64,000 nucleotides of DNA from JACPDH01 sp041671505 (GTDB taxonomy: Bacteria > Acidobacteriota > Thermoanaerobaculia > Gp7-AA8), in NCBI GenBank assembly GCA_041671505.1, contig JBAZBK010000013.1, positions 103,607 to 167,606 of the forward strand. Direction: 5' to 3'. Each line of letters starts with the position of its first letter. Positions within the stretch are counted from its first letter, which is position 1. Made by a program: the position numbers and the translations under genes. The notes below the pieces were generated by a model. It did not search any database, was not told where the DNA came from, and worked only from the letters and a program-made list of their open reading frames with translations. This document shows, piece by piece, positions 50,027 to 58,013 of this stretch.

Positions 50027-50133
50027 AGGCTGAAGTTGGAACGCAGAACGATGAATGTTGAACCGAGAGGGGGCTCAATCCGGACTCCTTTCTGGGTTCA
50101 ACATTCATCGTTCTGCGTTCTAACTTCAGGCCT
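50027..50133. repeat. Inverted element of GAA-led heptads, copy 1
   Basis: The left arm (50027-50064) is GAA-led heptads including GAACGCA, GAACGAT and GAATGTT, ending in GAACC. The right arm (50095-50133) is its reverse complement. Aligned by eye, the arms differ at one base plus one inserted base over about 37. The loop of about 30 bases includes CTCAATCC. It lies between two divergent genes, so it is not simply a terminator. Confidence 0.88.
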
Positions 50134-50236
50134 CTCCCTTTGATCTGAAGCGACTGAGTGTCCCCGGACAACGTCCTCCCGCTCTCTCGCCGCCCCGCAT
50201 ATACTTCGGCCACGCTTCAATCGGAGGACCCCCGCC

Positions 50237-50908
50237 ATGGGACAGAACGTGAAGTTTCAGTCGAACGGTCACACGTGCGAGGGCTACCTCGCGCTGCCGA
50301 AGGCGAAAGGCCCGGCGGTCGTGGTGATCCAGGAATGGTGGGGGCTCGTTCCCCACATCGAGGATCTCGCCGACCGGTTTGCCGCCGCCGGATTCGTCGC
50401 CATCGCTCCCGATCTCTATCACGGGCGGAAGACGACTTCTCCCGACACCGCCGCGAAGCTCCTCATGGAGCTCGACGGCGTGCGCGCGGAACGCGAGATC
50501 GCCGGCGCGGGCGACTTCGTCCTCGGTCACGAGTCGTGCAATTCCTCGAAGTTCGGCGTCGTCGGCTTCTGCATGGGCGGAGCGCTCGCGCAGTTCTCAG
50601 CGGCGAGCAATCCGAAGGTCGGCGCAGGCGTCAGCTTCTACGGCGGCTTCAAGCAGCTGCCGATTCCCTGGGAGACACTCTCCGCGTCGATGCTCTTCAT
50701 CTACGGAGAGAACGACAGCGGCGTGCCCCCTGCTCAGGGTAAGGCGCTCGTTGCAGACCTGAAGGCGATGGGCAAGTCGGCGGAGATCGCGATCTATCCC
50801 GGCGCCGGGCACGCGTTCTTCAACGACACCCGACCCCAGGTCTACGACGAGGCCGCCGCGAAGGATGCGTGGGCACGCACGCTCGAGCTGTTCCGCAGGA
50901 CCCTCTGA
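50237..50908 (+). CDS. Dienelactone hydrolase family protein
   Basis: The 223-residue alpha/beta-hydrolase has the family opening GYLALPKAKGPAVVVI, then QEWWGLVPHIEDLADRFA, the nucleophile elbow GFCMGGALA (Cys), and ENDSGVPPAQGKAL and GAGHAFFND for the acid and base. It probably hydrolyses dienelactone or related carboxymethyl esters in the cytoplasm; the true substrate is unknown. GGAGGACC precedes the start by about 7 bases. The next gene begins 60 bases later. Confidence 0.92.
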   Translation: MGQNVKFQSNGHTCEGYLALPKAKGPAVVVIQEWWGLVPHIEDLADRFAAAGFVAIAPDLYHGRKTTSPDTAAKLLMELDGVRAEREIAGAGDFVLGHESCNSSKFGVVGFCMGGALAQFSAASNPKVGAGVSFYGGFKQLPIPWETLSASMLFIYGENDSGVPPAQGKALVADLKAMGKSAEIAIYPGAGHAFFNDTRPQVYDEAAAKDAWARTLELFRRTL

Positions 50909-50967
50909 TCGAGACACCGGGCCCTCCCGCCCTCTGCGCATCGAATACGAAAGCTGAAGGAGCTCCC

Positions 50968-53900
50968 TTGAACGACAGAGTCACGTTGGTCGCCGCGCTC
51001 ACGTTTGCCGTGGCGGCGATTGCAGGCGCGGCAGAGAGCACGACACCGGTCGCATCTCTCGTTCCGCAGGCGCAGGTCGACACCTACAAGCGCTACGTCG
51101 AGTTCCTCGCGGACGACAAGCGCGAAGGCCGCGGACTCGGCACGAAGGGCTTCGAGCAGGCCGCGGAGATGATCGAGACGCGGCTGCAGGATGCCGGCCT
51201 CGCTCCCGCCTTCGGCAAGTCGTACCGCCAGCCGTTCAAGGTGAAGACCGGCGTCGAGAAGGAAGCCGGGAACCTGCTCGAGGGCGTCGACGAGGAATCG
51301 TGGACGCCGCTCGGATTTTCGAGCAGCGGCAGCTTCGCGGGCGAGCTCGCGTTCGTCGGCTACGGAATCGACTCCGAGCCGCTCGGATACCGTGAGCTCG
51401 AAGGGGTCGATCTCAAGGGAAAGATCGCCCTCATCCTCCGCTACGAGCCGCAGGAACGTGACGACGCCTCGCCGTTCGACGGAAAGCGGCCCAGCCGCTG
51501 GTCGGCGATCCGCTACAAGGTGCTCCAGGCGCGCGAGCGCGGCGCCATCGCCGTGATCTTCGTGACCGGCCCGCTGCAGGACGAGGGCAAGGACAAGCTG
51601 CCCGCGCTCCGCAACGACGGGCCCGAGAGCCCCGCCGGGATTCCCGTCGTGCAGGTCAGAACTTCGGTTGCGCAGAAGTGGCTCTCCGCCGCCGGCGTCG
51701 ACCTGAAGGCATGGCAGGAGAGCGTCGATCGCGACCTGAAGCCGCGTTCGCTCGCGACGACCGGCATCACGGTCAAAGGAAACGTGAAGCTGAAGAACAC
51801 CTGGGTCGACACCGAGAACGTCGCGGGCGTCATCAAGGGCAGAGGAAAGCTCGCAAAGGAGTACGTCGTCATCGGCGCGCACTTCGATCACCTCGGCATG
51901 GGTGGCGACCGCTCGGTCAAGCCTAACGAGACGGGAATCCACAACGGAGCCGATGACAACGCGTCGGGCAGCGCCGCCGCGCTCGTCGCCGCCGATCGAC
52001 TCCAGGCGATGCTGAAGGGCTCGAAGAATCACCGGTCGATCCTCATCGCGCTCTTCTCCGGAGAAGAGGTGGGCCTCGCCGGCTCCGGTTACTTCGTCGA
52101 GCATCCGCCGTTCCCGACCGCGTCGATGGTCGCGATGATCAACATGGACATGGTCGGCAACCTCACCAACGGCGAGCTCGCAGCCCTCGGCGCCGACTCC
52201 GCAACCGAATGGAAGCCGGCCCTGGAGGCCGCCGCAAAGGATCTCGGCCTGAAGATCTCCGCGGGTGGCGACGGCTACGGCCCCTCCGATCAGACGAGCT
52301 TCTACGCCGCCGGCGTCCCGGTCATCCACTTCTTCACCGGCACGCACGACCGCTATCACTCGCCCTCGGACGACAGTCAGTTCATCAACTTCGAAGGAGG
52401 CGCGAGGGTCGCGGAGCTCTGCGCGCGACTCGGCGAGGCGATCGCGACCGGCGCGGTCACGCCGAAGTACGCGAAGCTCGGCGTCGCGCCGAAGATGCAG
52501 GGCGATAGCCGCGGCTACGGCGCCTACCTCGGCACCGTTCCCGACAACAAGGCGATGGAAGCTGCGACGGGCGGCGTGCTGCTCTCCGACGTGCGCAAAG
52601 GCGGTCCCGCCGACCTCGCCGGCATTCGCGGCAAGGACACCATCATCAAAATCGCCGGAACGACGATCGCCAATCTCTACGACATGACCTACGCGCTCCA
52701 GGATTCGAAGCCGGGCGACACGGTCGACATCGTCGTCATCCGCGACGGCAAGGAGCTGACGCTGCGCGCGACACTCGGCGAGCGCCCGTCGCGCGGAGGC
52801 GGTACTCCGCCGGCTGCGACTCCGGCGCCTAACGCGCCGGGGACTCCCGCTCCTTCCGCGTCGCCTGCACACGCGGCGGCGCCTGCACCCGCGGCGGCGC
52901 CTGCTCCCGCGGCGGCGCCTGCTCCGGCAGCTGCGCCTCCGGCGGGCCCGCCTGCAGGGATGCCTGCCGGAATGATGGGAGGCGCACCTTCGGCACCCGA
53001 TTTCTACGCGAACAGACCGGGCGAGTCGTTCGTCATCGGCGCAGGCAAGCCCTTCGCGAAGACGTACGAAGGCGAGAAGCACCTCAAGGACGTGCGTCAG
53101 CTGACGTTCAGCGGCGAGAACGCGGAGGCGTACTTCAGCCCCGACGGAAAGACGCTGATCTGGCAGTGGACGAAGGAAGGCGGCGGCTGCGATCAGCAGT
53201 ACCTGATGGACCTCGCCACCGGCGAGACGAAGCTCGTCTCGGGCGGCAAGGGACGCACGACGTGCGGTTACTACGACTGGCCCGAGGCCGACAGGCTGAT
53301 CTGGGCGTCGACGATGTCGGGAGGCGACGCCTGCCCGACGCCGCCCGACCGCACGCGCGGTTACGTCTGGCCGGTGTTCGCGACCTACGAGCTCTACACG
53401 TCGAATCTTGACGGCTCGAACGTGAAGCGGCTCACGGACAACGATGCGTACGACGCGGAGGCGACCTGGTGCCACAGGGGAGGGAAGCTCGTCTTCACGT
53501 CGGACCGTGACGGCGATCTCGACCTCTACGAGATGGACGAGGCGGGCAACGTCAAGAGGTTGACGAACACTCCGGGCTACGACGGCGGGGCGTTCTACAG
53601 CCCCGACTGTCGCGAGATCGTCTGGCGTTCCTGGCACTACGCGGGGCCTGGCGCGGAGCTCGACGACTATCGCGCGCTTCTCAAGGAACACCTCGTGCGT
53701 CCCTCGAAGATGGAGCTCTGGGTGATGAACGCCGACGGCACGAACCAGCGGCAGATCACGCAGACCGGCGAGGCCAACTTCGGCCCGTACTTCCATCCCG
53801 ACGGCAAGAGGATCATCTACGCGTCGAACTACAAGACCGGGAGCAACCGCGAGTTCGATCTCTTCATGATCGACAAAAGCGGCGGCGAGGCGGAGCGGAT

Positions 53901-54030
53901 CACGACCGCGTCTGGATTCGACGGCTTCCCGATGTTCAGCCCCGACGGCAAGTTGCTCGTCTGGGGATCGAACCGCGCGTCGGAGGGGGGCTTCGACACG
54001 AACCTCTTCATCGCGCGCTGGATTGAGTAG
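50968..54030 (+). CDS. Secreted M28 aminopeptidase fused to PDZ and TolB-like beta-propeller domains
   Basis: The 1,020-residue protein has a signal peptide, a protease-associated region, an M28 peptidase (about 280-490) with zinc residues in GAHFDHLGMGG, NGADDNASGSAA, FSGEEVGLAG and GTHDRYHSPSDD, and a PDZ domain (about 530-605). A Pro/Ala-rich low-complexity linker (about 610-670) follows. The last 330 residues are TolB/PD40-like propeller repeats such as YFSPDGKTLIW, VFTSDRDGDLDLY and YASNYKTG. TTG at 50968 has GAAGGAG five bases upstream and begins the signal peptide, so it is preferred over ATG at 50869. It follows the hydrolase gene. Confidence 0.88.
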   Translation: MNDRVTLVAALTFAVAAIAGAAESTTPVASLVPQAQVDTYKRYVEFLADDKREGRGLGTKGFEQAAEMIETRLQDAGLAPAFGKSYRQPFKVKTGVEKEAGNLLEGVDEESWTPLGFSSSGSFAGELAFVGYGIDSEPLGYRELEGVDLKGKIALILRYEPQERDDASPFDGKRPSRWSAIRYKVLQARERGAIAVIFVTGPLQDEGKDKLPALRNDGPESPAGIPVVQVRTSVAQKWLSAAGVDLKAWQESVDRDLKPRSLATTGITVKGNVKLKNTWVDTENVAGVIKGRGKLAKEYVVIGAHFDHLGMGGDRSVKPNETGIHNGADDNASGSAAALVAADRLQAMLKGSKNHRSILIALFSGEEVGLAGSGYFVEHPPFPTASMVAMINMDMVGNLTNGELAALGADSATEWKPALEAAAKDLGLKISAGGDGYGPSDQTSFYAAGVPVIHFFTGTHDRYHSPSDDSQFINFEGGARVAELCARLGEAIATGAVTPKYAKLGVAPKMQGDSRGYGAYLGTVPDNKAMEAATGGVLLSDVRKGGPADLAGIRGKDTIIKIAGTTIANLYDMTYALQDSKPGDTVDIVVIRDGKELTLRATLGERPSRGGGTPPAATPAPNAPGTPAPSASPAHAAAPAPAAAPAPAAAPAPAAAPPAGPPAGMPAGMMGGAPSAPDFYANRPGESFVIGAGKPFAKTYEGEKHLKDVRQLTFSGENAEAYFSPDGKTLIWQWTKEGGGCDQQYLMDLATGETKLVSGGKGRTTCGYYDWPEADRLIWASTMSGGDACPTPPDRTRGYVWPVFATYELYTSNLDGSNVKRLTDNDAYDAEATWCHRGGKLVFTSDRDGDLDLYEMDEAGNVKRLTNTPGYDGGAFYSPDCREIVWRSWHYAGPGAELDDYRALLKEHLVRPSKMELWVMNADGTNQRQITQTGEANFGPYFHPDGKRIIYASNYKTGSNREFDLFMIDKSGGEAERITTASGFDGFPMFSPDGKLLVWGSNRASEGGFDTNLFIARWIE

Positions 54031-54069
54031 TGGCAAGCCCCATGGCCTTGAGTTAGGAGAGAAGAACCT

Positions 54070-54166
54070 GAATTGAGAACGTAGAACGATGAATGTAGAA
54101 CCCGGAAAGGGGTTCGCGATCGCGTTTCTGGGTTCTAAATTCAACGTTCTACGCTCTAACTTCAGC
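54070..54166. repeat. Inverted element of GAA-led heptads, copy 2
   Basis: The left arm (54070-54109) carries GAACGTA, GAACGAT, GAATGTA, GAACCCG. The right arm (54125-54165) is the reverse complement, with about six differences in 39 bases. It shares the family consensus with the elements at 50027 and 58954. Confidence 0.85.
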
Positions 54167-54202
54167 CTTTCTGACGCTGACTCAAGACCATCGACGACTC
54201 CG

Positions 54203-54226
54203 ACGGGCGGCCGCGAGGCCGCCCGT
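54203..54226 (+). terminator. Hairpin terminator after the M28 gene
   Basis: A perfect 10-bp stem ACGGGCGGCC/GGCCGCCCGT with a GCGA loop is followed by the weakly T-rich TCCGTTTGTC. It separates the M28 gene from the Fur-controlled promoter downstream. Confidence 0.75.
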
Positions 54227-54257
54227 TCCGTTTGTCGGGCGAGCTGGTCCATCGCGA

Positions 54258-54317
54258 TTGACAGCCGTTTCGACTCCGCCTATAGTCCCCGTCAGTTCTG
54301 AGACTAATTCTCAGAAC
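54258..54317 (+). promoter_or_regulatory. Strong promoter with Fur-box palindrome (operator 1)
   Basis: TTGACA (54258-54263) and TATAGT (54281-54286) are exactly 17 bases apart, a near-ideal sigma-70 promoter. Immediately downstream (54295-54317), GTTCTGAG and CTCAGAAC flank ACTAATT; the core TGAGACTAATTCTCA matches the common 7-1-7 Fur pattern TGAGAATnATTCTCA at all but one defined position. A repressor bound there would block transcription. The operon begins 111-135 bases on. Confidence 0.82.
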
Positions 54318-54399
54318 GTGTGACTGCTGTCACAGGCTCCCGAGGCTGTACGAACGACAATGAGACCGAGATGGCGCGCATTCGATTGATCCGAGTCGT

Positions 54400-54414
54400 T
54401 GAGAATAATTCGCA
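54400..54414 (+). promoter_or_regulatory. Second Fur-box-like operator
   Basis: TGAGAATAATTCGCA matches the Fur 7-1-7 pattern with one mismatch. It lies 86 bases after the first box and just before the ApbE gene. Confidence 0.6.
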
Positions 54415-54427
54415 AGCAGGTTGCGTG

Positions 54428-55426
54428 ATGGCCCTCGCCGTCGCCACCGCGATCTCCCTCTCGGCGGCTGCCGCCGAGTTGCCGCTCGACTCCGCGACGT
54501 CGCGCTCGCGCTTCCTGATGGGCACGATCTGCGAGATCGTTGTCGATCGCGACACTGCCGGCGCCGACGCTGCGTTCGACGAGATCGCCCGCGTCGAAGA
54601 TCTGATCAGCACCTGGCGCGCCGGCAGCGAGCTCTCGCGTCTCAACCGCTCCGGCGCCGCGCAACTCTCGCCGGAGCTCTTCGCGCTCCTCTCCGCCTCG
54701 ATGCGCGAAGCCCGCGAGACCGGCGGAGCCTTCAACCCGCTCGTCGGCCCGCTCGTCACCCTCTGGGCTACCCGTGCATCGGGCACCCTTCCTTCTCCCG
54801 ACGCCATCGCGAAGGTCGTCCCTCTGCTCGATCTCGCAGCGCCCAGGTTCGACCCCGCGTCACGCCGCGTCACGCTCCCTCCCGGAGTCGCGTTCGAAGA
54901 GGGAGCCTTCGGCAAGGGCTACGCGCTCGATCGCGCCGCCGCGCTTCTCAGCGCTTCGGGCGCTCGCGACTATCTCATCGACTTCGGCGGGCAGCTGATG
55001 CTCCGCTCGACGACGCCGATGGAGGTCGCGATCGCGAACCCGGAACGTCGCGACGTTCCGGCCCTCGTACTCACCATGACCTCGGGCTCGCTCTCGACCA
55101 GTTCGGGCTCGGAGAAAACGTTCGTCGTCGACGGCGAACACTTCTCGCATCTTCTCGATCCGCGAAGCGGGCGCGCGCTGCCTGCGCGCGGATCGGCAAG
55201 CGTCGTCTCGTCGAGCGCGTTCGAGGCAGACCTGCTCTCCACCGCGCTTTACGTCATGGGCCCGGAAGAGGGGCTCGCGTGGGCGAACGCTCACGACGTC
55301 TCGGCAATCTTCATCGTTCCTGCAGCCGCCGGGTGGGAGTACCTGCTCAGCGACACTTCAACCAGATCCGGCCTCACCGTTCGCGCGGCGAGCCGAGAGA
55401 TCAAACCCAGAGGAATCACCCGATGA
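54428..55426 (+). CDS. apbE: ApbE-family FAD:protein FMN transferase
   Basis: The 332-residue exported protein is ApbE, which attaches FMN covalently to Thr/Ser in partner proteins outside the cytoplasm. It carries the FLMGTICEIVV entry, the NPLVGPLVTLW segment, GAFGKGYALD, IDFGGQL and HLLDPRSGRAL with the metal-binding Asp. ATG at 54428 is preferred. The 57 bases back to ATG at 54371 have low third-position GC and contain the second Fur box, but that start would add positive residues to the signal, so both remain possible. The gene overlaps the porin start by four bases (ATGA). Its target is probably the FMN-binding protein two genes on. Confidence 0.9.
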   Translation: MALAVATAISLSAAAAELPLDSATSRSRFLMGTICEIVVDRDTAGADAAFDEIARVEDLISTWRAGSELSRLNRSGAAQLSPELFALLSASMREARETGGAFNPLVGPLVTLWATRASGTLPSPDAIAKVVPLLDLAAPRFDPASRRVTLPPGVAFEEGAFGKGYALDRAAALLSASGARDYLIDFGGQLMLRSTTPMEVAIANPERRDVPALVLTMTSGSLSTSSGSEKTFVVDGEHFSHLLDPRSGRALPARGSASVVSSSAFEADLLSTALYVMGPEEGLAWANAHDVSAIFIVPAAAGWEYLLSDTSTRSGLTVRAASREIKPRGITR

Positions 55427-56775
55427 AATCCAGAATCATGGGAGCGCTGATCGCGCTCTGCTTCGCAACCTCGTTGTTTGCCCAGTCAACCGCCACCCCT
55501 GAGGAGCTCGAGAAGCGAGTCCGCGAGCTCGAGCAGAAGATCGCCGCGATGGCGGCGCAGAAAGACTCCCCCGAGCTCTCGGAAGTGAAGGCGGAGATCG
55601 AAGTTCTCTCGCGCGAGATCGAATCGCTCAAGCTGCATCAGACGAAGACCGCAGTCGCTGCCGACACGCAGCAGTACGGCATGGGCGCGGCCGCGTCGAA
55701 GGTCTACCGCTCCGAGCCCGGCATCTCGTTCGGCGGCTACGGTGAAATGCTCTACGAGAACTTCGACGACACGACGGACAGCGGCAACGCCTCCGGCAAG
55801 ACCGACCAGCTCGACTTCCTCCGTGCGATTCTCTACGCGGGGTACAAGTTCAGCGACAAGGTCGTCTTCAACTCGGAGATCGAGTTTGAGCACGCCACCA
55901 CCTCGAACGACGTCGGCGAGGTTTCAGTCGAGCTCGCGTACCTCGACTTCATGGTTAGGCCGGAATTCAATGTCCGTGCCGGCATGGTTCTGCTCCCCGT
56001 CGGATTCGTGAACGAGCTGCACGAACCGACCGCATTCCTCGGGGCGAAGCGTCCGACGGTCGAACAGCGAATCATCCCGACGACATGGCGCGAGAACGGC
56101 GCCGGCTTCTTCGGCGACGCCGGCAACTTCACCTACCGCGCCTACATCGTGAATGGCTACGACTCGTCGAAGTTCACGGCGTCCGGCGTTCGCGATGCGC
56201 GCCAGAAAGGCGCGAAGGCGAAAGCTGAAGACTTCGCGATCGTCGGCCGTCTCGACTGGCATCCGGTCGAAGGCGTGCTGCTCGGCGGTTCGGCCTACAC
56301 CGGCGATTCCGGACAGGGGAGCGAAGTCGACGGCGAGGCAATCGGCGGCAACGTCACGATGACCGAGCTGCACGCGGAGTGGAAGTATCGCGGCCTGCAG
56401 ACGAGGCTCCTCTGGGCGTCGACCTCGATCGACGACGTCGCGCTGATCAACGAGGCGAACGGCCTAACCGGCAACAAGTCGGTCGGCGAGGAGCAGGATG
56501 GCTGGTACGCCGAGGTCGGCTACGACCTGACGTCGGTCTTCCCGATGGGACAGGCGTCGCTCATCCCGTACTACCGCTACGAGGAGTTCAACACGCAGAA
56601 GGAAGTTCCGAACGGCTACGCGGTGAACGCGGCGAACGACGTCGAGATCTCGACCCTCGGGATCGCGTACAAGCCGATTCCGCAGGCGGTCATCAAGATC
56701 GACTACCAGAACATCGACAACGGCGCTGGCAGCGGCGTCGACCAGGTCAACGCCGCGCTCGGTTACATTTTCTAG
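55423..56775 (+). CDS. Outer-membrane porin (OprP/phosphate-porin-like)
   Basis: The 450-residue protein has a signal peptide (ending LFAQ), then a charged coiled-coil (about 28-75) with ELEKRVRELEQKIAAMAAQ. A beta-barrel domain (about 90-450) alternates aromatic and charged strands and ends in a terminal Phe (LGYIF), as outer-membrane proteins do. The coiled coil before the barrel resembles that of OprO/OprP-like and SLH-free porins. It probably admits substrates or a ferric complex. It is the second gene of the Fur-controlled operon. A hairpin (GCCGCGGG/CCCGCGGC) in the gap after it may protect the mRNA or partly terminate it. Confidence 0.85.
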   Translation: MKSRIMGALIALCFATSLFAQSTATPEELEKRVRELEQKIAAMAAQKDSPELSEVKAEIEVLSREIESLKLHQTKTAVAADTQQYGMGAAASKVYRSEPGISFGGYGEMLYENFDDTTDSGNASGKTDQLDFLRAILYAGYKFSDKVVFNSEIEFEHATTSNDVGEVSVELAYLDFMVRPEFNVRAGMVLLPVGFVNELHEPTAFLGAKRPTVEQRIIPTTWRENGAGFFGDAGNFTYRAYIVNGYDSSKFTASGVRDARQKGAKAKAEDFAIVGRLDWHPVEGVLLGGSAYTGDSGQGSEVDGEAIGGNVTMTELHAEWKYRGLQTRLLWASTSIDDVALINEANGLTGNKSVGEEQDGWYAEVGYDLTSVFPMGQASLIPYYRYEEFNTQKEVPNGYAVNAANDVEISTLGIAYKPIPQAVIKIDYQNIDNGAGSGVDQVNAALGYIF

Positions 56776-56825
56776 AAAAGGGGAGCCGCGGGGCGGGGAA
56801 ACTCTCCCGTCCCGCGGCAACTGAC

Positions 56826-57383
56826 TTGAGACGAATCTCGTTACTCGCATCGATCGTCGTGCTGCTCGCGCTGCCGCTGGCGGCGAAGAGCTTCATGACG
56901 CAGCAGCAGGCGCTCGACTCGGCTTTCCCGAAAGGGACGGCGCTCGAGCGGCAGAGCATCTTTCTCTCCGGCGGGGAGGCGAGCACCGCGAAGAGCGCGA
57001 GCGGCGTCGACTTCGAGGACGGGCTCGTCGTCCGCTACGTCGGCAGGTCGGGAGCCGCGGTCGTCGGCTACGTCTACTTCGACGCGCACCGCGTGCGGAC
57101 GCTCCCCGAGACGCTGATGATCGTCGTTCGTCCCGACGGCGCCATCGACAGGATCGAGATCCTCTCGTTCAACGAGCCCGAGGACTACCTGCCGAAGGCG
57201 CGCTGGATCGACCAGCTCGACGGTAAGAAGCTCGACGACGAGCTGTCGCTCAAGCGCTCGATCCGCCCGATCTCCGGGGCGACGCTGAGCGGGCGGGCGA
57301 TCGTCGCCGCGTCGCGCAAGATCCTCGCGATCCACAACGTGATCCAGTCGCGGCCGGCGGCGAAGGGCGGAACGGCGAAATGA
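56826..57383 (+). CDS. FMN-binding domain protein, probable ApbE substrate
   Basis: The 185-residue exported protein has a short signal peptide (ISLLASIVVLLALPLAAKS) and an FMN-binding domain resembling NqrC/RnfG-type domains. YVYFDAHRVRTLPETLMIVV and IEILSFNEPEDYLPKARW are the core strands. Near residue 160, ISGATLSGRAIV matches the ApbE flavinylation pattern SGA(S/T)x(S/T); the final Ser/Thr would carry FMN. TTG at 56826 is the only upstream start that keeps the signal. It is coupled by ATGA overlap to the membrane gene downstream. Confidence 0.85.
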   Translation: MRRISLLASIVVLLALPLAAKSFMTQQQALDSAFPKGTALERQSIFLSGGEASTAKSASGVDFEDGLVVRYVGRSGAAVVGYVYFDAHRVRTLPETLMIVVRPDGAIDRIEILSFNEPEDYLPKARWIDQLDGKKLDDELSLKRSIRPISGATLSGRAIVAASRKILAIHNVIQSRPAAKGGTAK

Positions 57384-57847
57384 CGCCGATGCAGAAGCTC
57401 GCGCTCAACGTCACCACCGTCCTGCTGACGGTGACGGGGGCGCTCTTCGCCTGGATGAAGTACTTCGTGAGGAACGACGATCCGTTCGCGGTCGCGAACC
57501 ATCCGTGGCAGCCTTACATGCTCGACGTACACGTAGTCGTCGCGCCGGTCGCGCTCCTCGTCATCGGCGCGGTCTGGGCGTCGCACGTGAAGCCGAAGCA
57601 CGACGCGGGAACGAAACCGAGGAGGAAGAGCGGTCTCGCAGCGCTCTGGATGATCGCCCCGATGGTCCTCTCCGGCTACTTCATGCAGGTGCTCACGAAC
57701 GAGAAGCTCGTCGAGGCGATGCGCGTCACGCACTGGGTGTCATCCGCGCTCTTCGCGATCGGGCTGCTCGTCCACCAGCTGATCCGGATGAATGGCAACG
57801 GCGGCGCGAAAAACGGCGAGAAGAGTGTCGACCGGGGAGTCTGGTAG
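57380..57847 (+). CDS. Small four-helix membrane protein, cytochrome-b-like (DUF4405-type)
   Basis: The 155-residue protein has four predicted membrane helices (about 8-25, 45-65, 86-103, 113-133). Histidines placed in or near them (LDVHVVVAP, ASHVKPKH, RVTHWVSS, LLVHQLI) suit bis-haem ligation, as in DUF4405/cytochrome b561-like electron carriers. Directly following the FMN-binding protein, it is the obvious membrane electron donor. Haem binding is inferred, not shown. It is the last gene of the operon; a strong terminator follows. Confidence 0.75.
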   Translation: MTPMQKLALNVTTVLLTVTGALFAWMKYFVRNDDPFAVANHPWQPYMLDVHVVVAPVALLVIGAVWASHVKPKHDAGTKPRRKSGLAALWMIAPMVLSGYFMQVLTNEKLVEAMRVTHWVSSALFAIGLLVHQLIRMNGNGGAKNGEKSVDRGVW

Positions 57848-57858
57848 CCCCTGACGCG

Positions 57859-57886
57859 CCACGGGCGCGCCGAAGCGCGCCCGTGG
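57859..57886. terminator. Strong hairpin terminator
   Basis: A perfect 12-bp stem CCACGGGCGCGC/GCGCGCCCGTGG with a CGAA loop closes the flavin operon. The T-tract is poor, so it may rely on stem strength; the convergent minus-strand gene can use it too. Confidence 0.82.
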
Positions 57887-57896
57887 GTTGTCGATG

Positions 57897-58013
57897 TCAT
57901 TTCGCCGGAGCGGGTGGCGGCGGATTGTCGGAATTCCAGATGTCGTGCGTGGCGCGCCAGTTGCCGTTCTTCTGGCGCTTCCAGATCACGATCTCGCTTT
58001 CTTCATCGTCGCC
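57897..58013 (-). pseudogene. C-terminal remnant of a DUF4440/SnoaL-like protein, in frame after the lipoprotein stop
   Basis: Following the TGA of the lipoprotein gene (58014), the same frame stays open for 38 codons, ending at the TGA at 57897. It encodes EIVIWKRQKNGNWRATHDIW, then NSDNPPPP. That is the characteristic C-terminal end of NTF2-like DUF4440 proteins. The rest of such a protein is absent, and no start codon or ribosome-binding site is seen. It is either a fusion remnant or a readthrough extension. Confidence 0.6.

Noticed and set aside
50842..54252. Antisense frame of 1,136 codons opposite the M28 fusion
   Set aside because: Composition is Arg/Asp/Val shadow; the plus-strand gene has zinc motifs and PDZ/propeller repeats.
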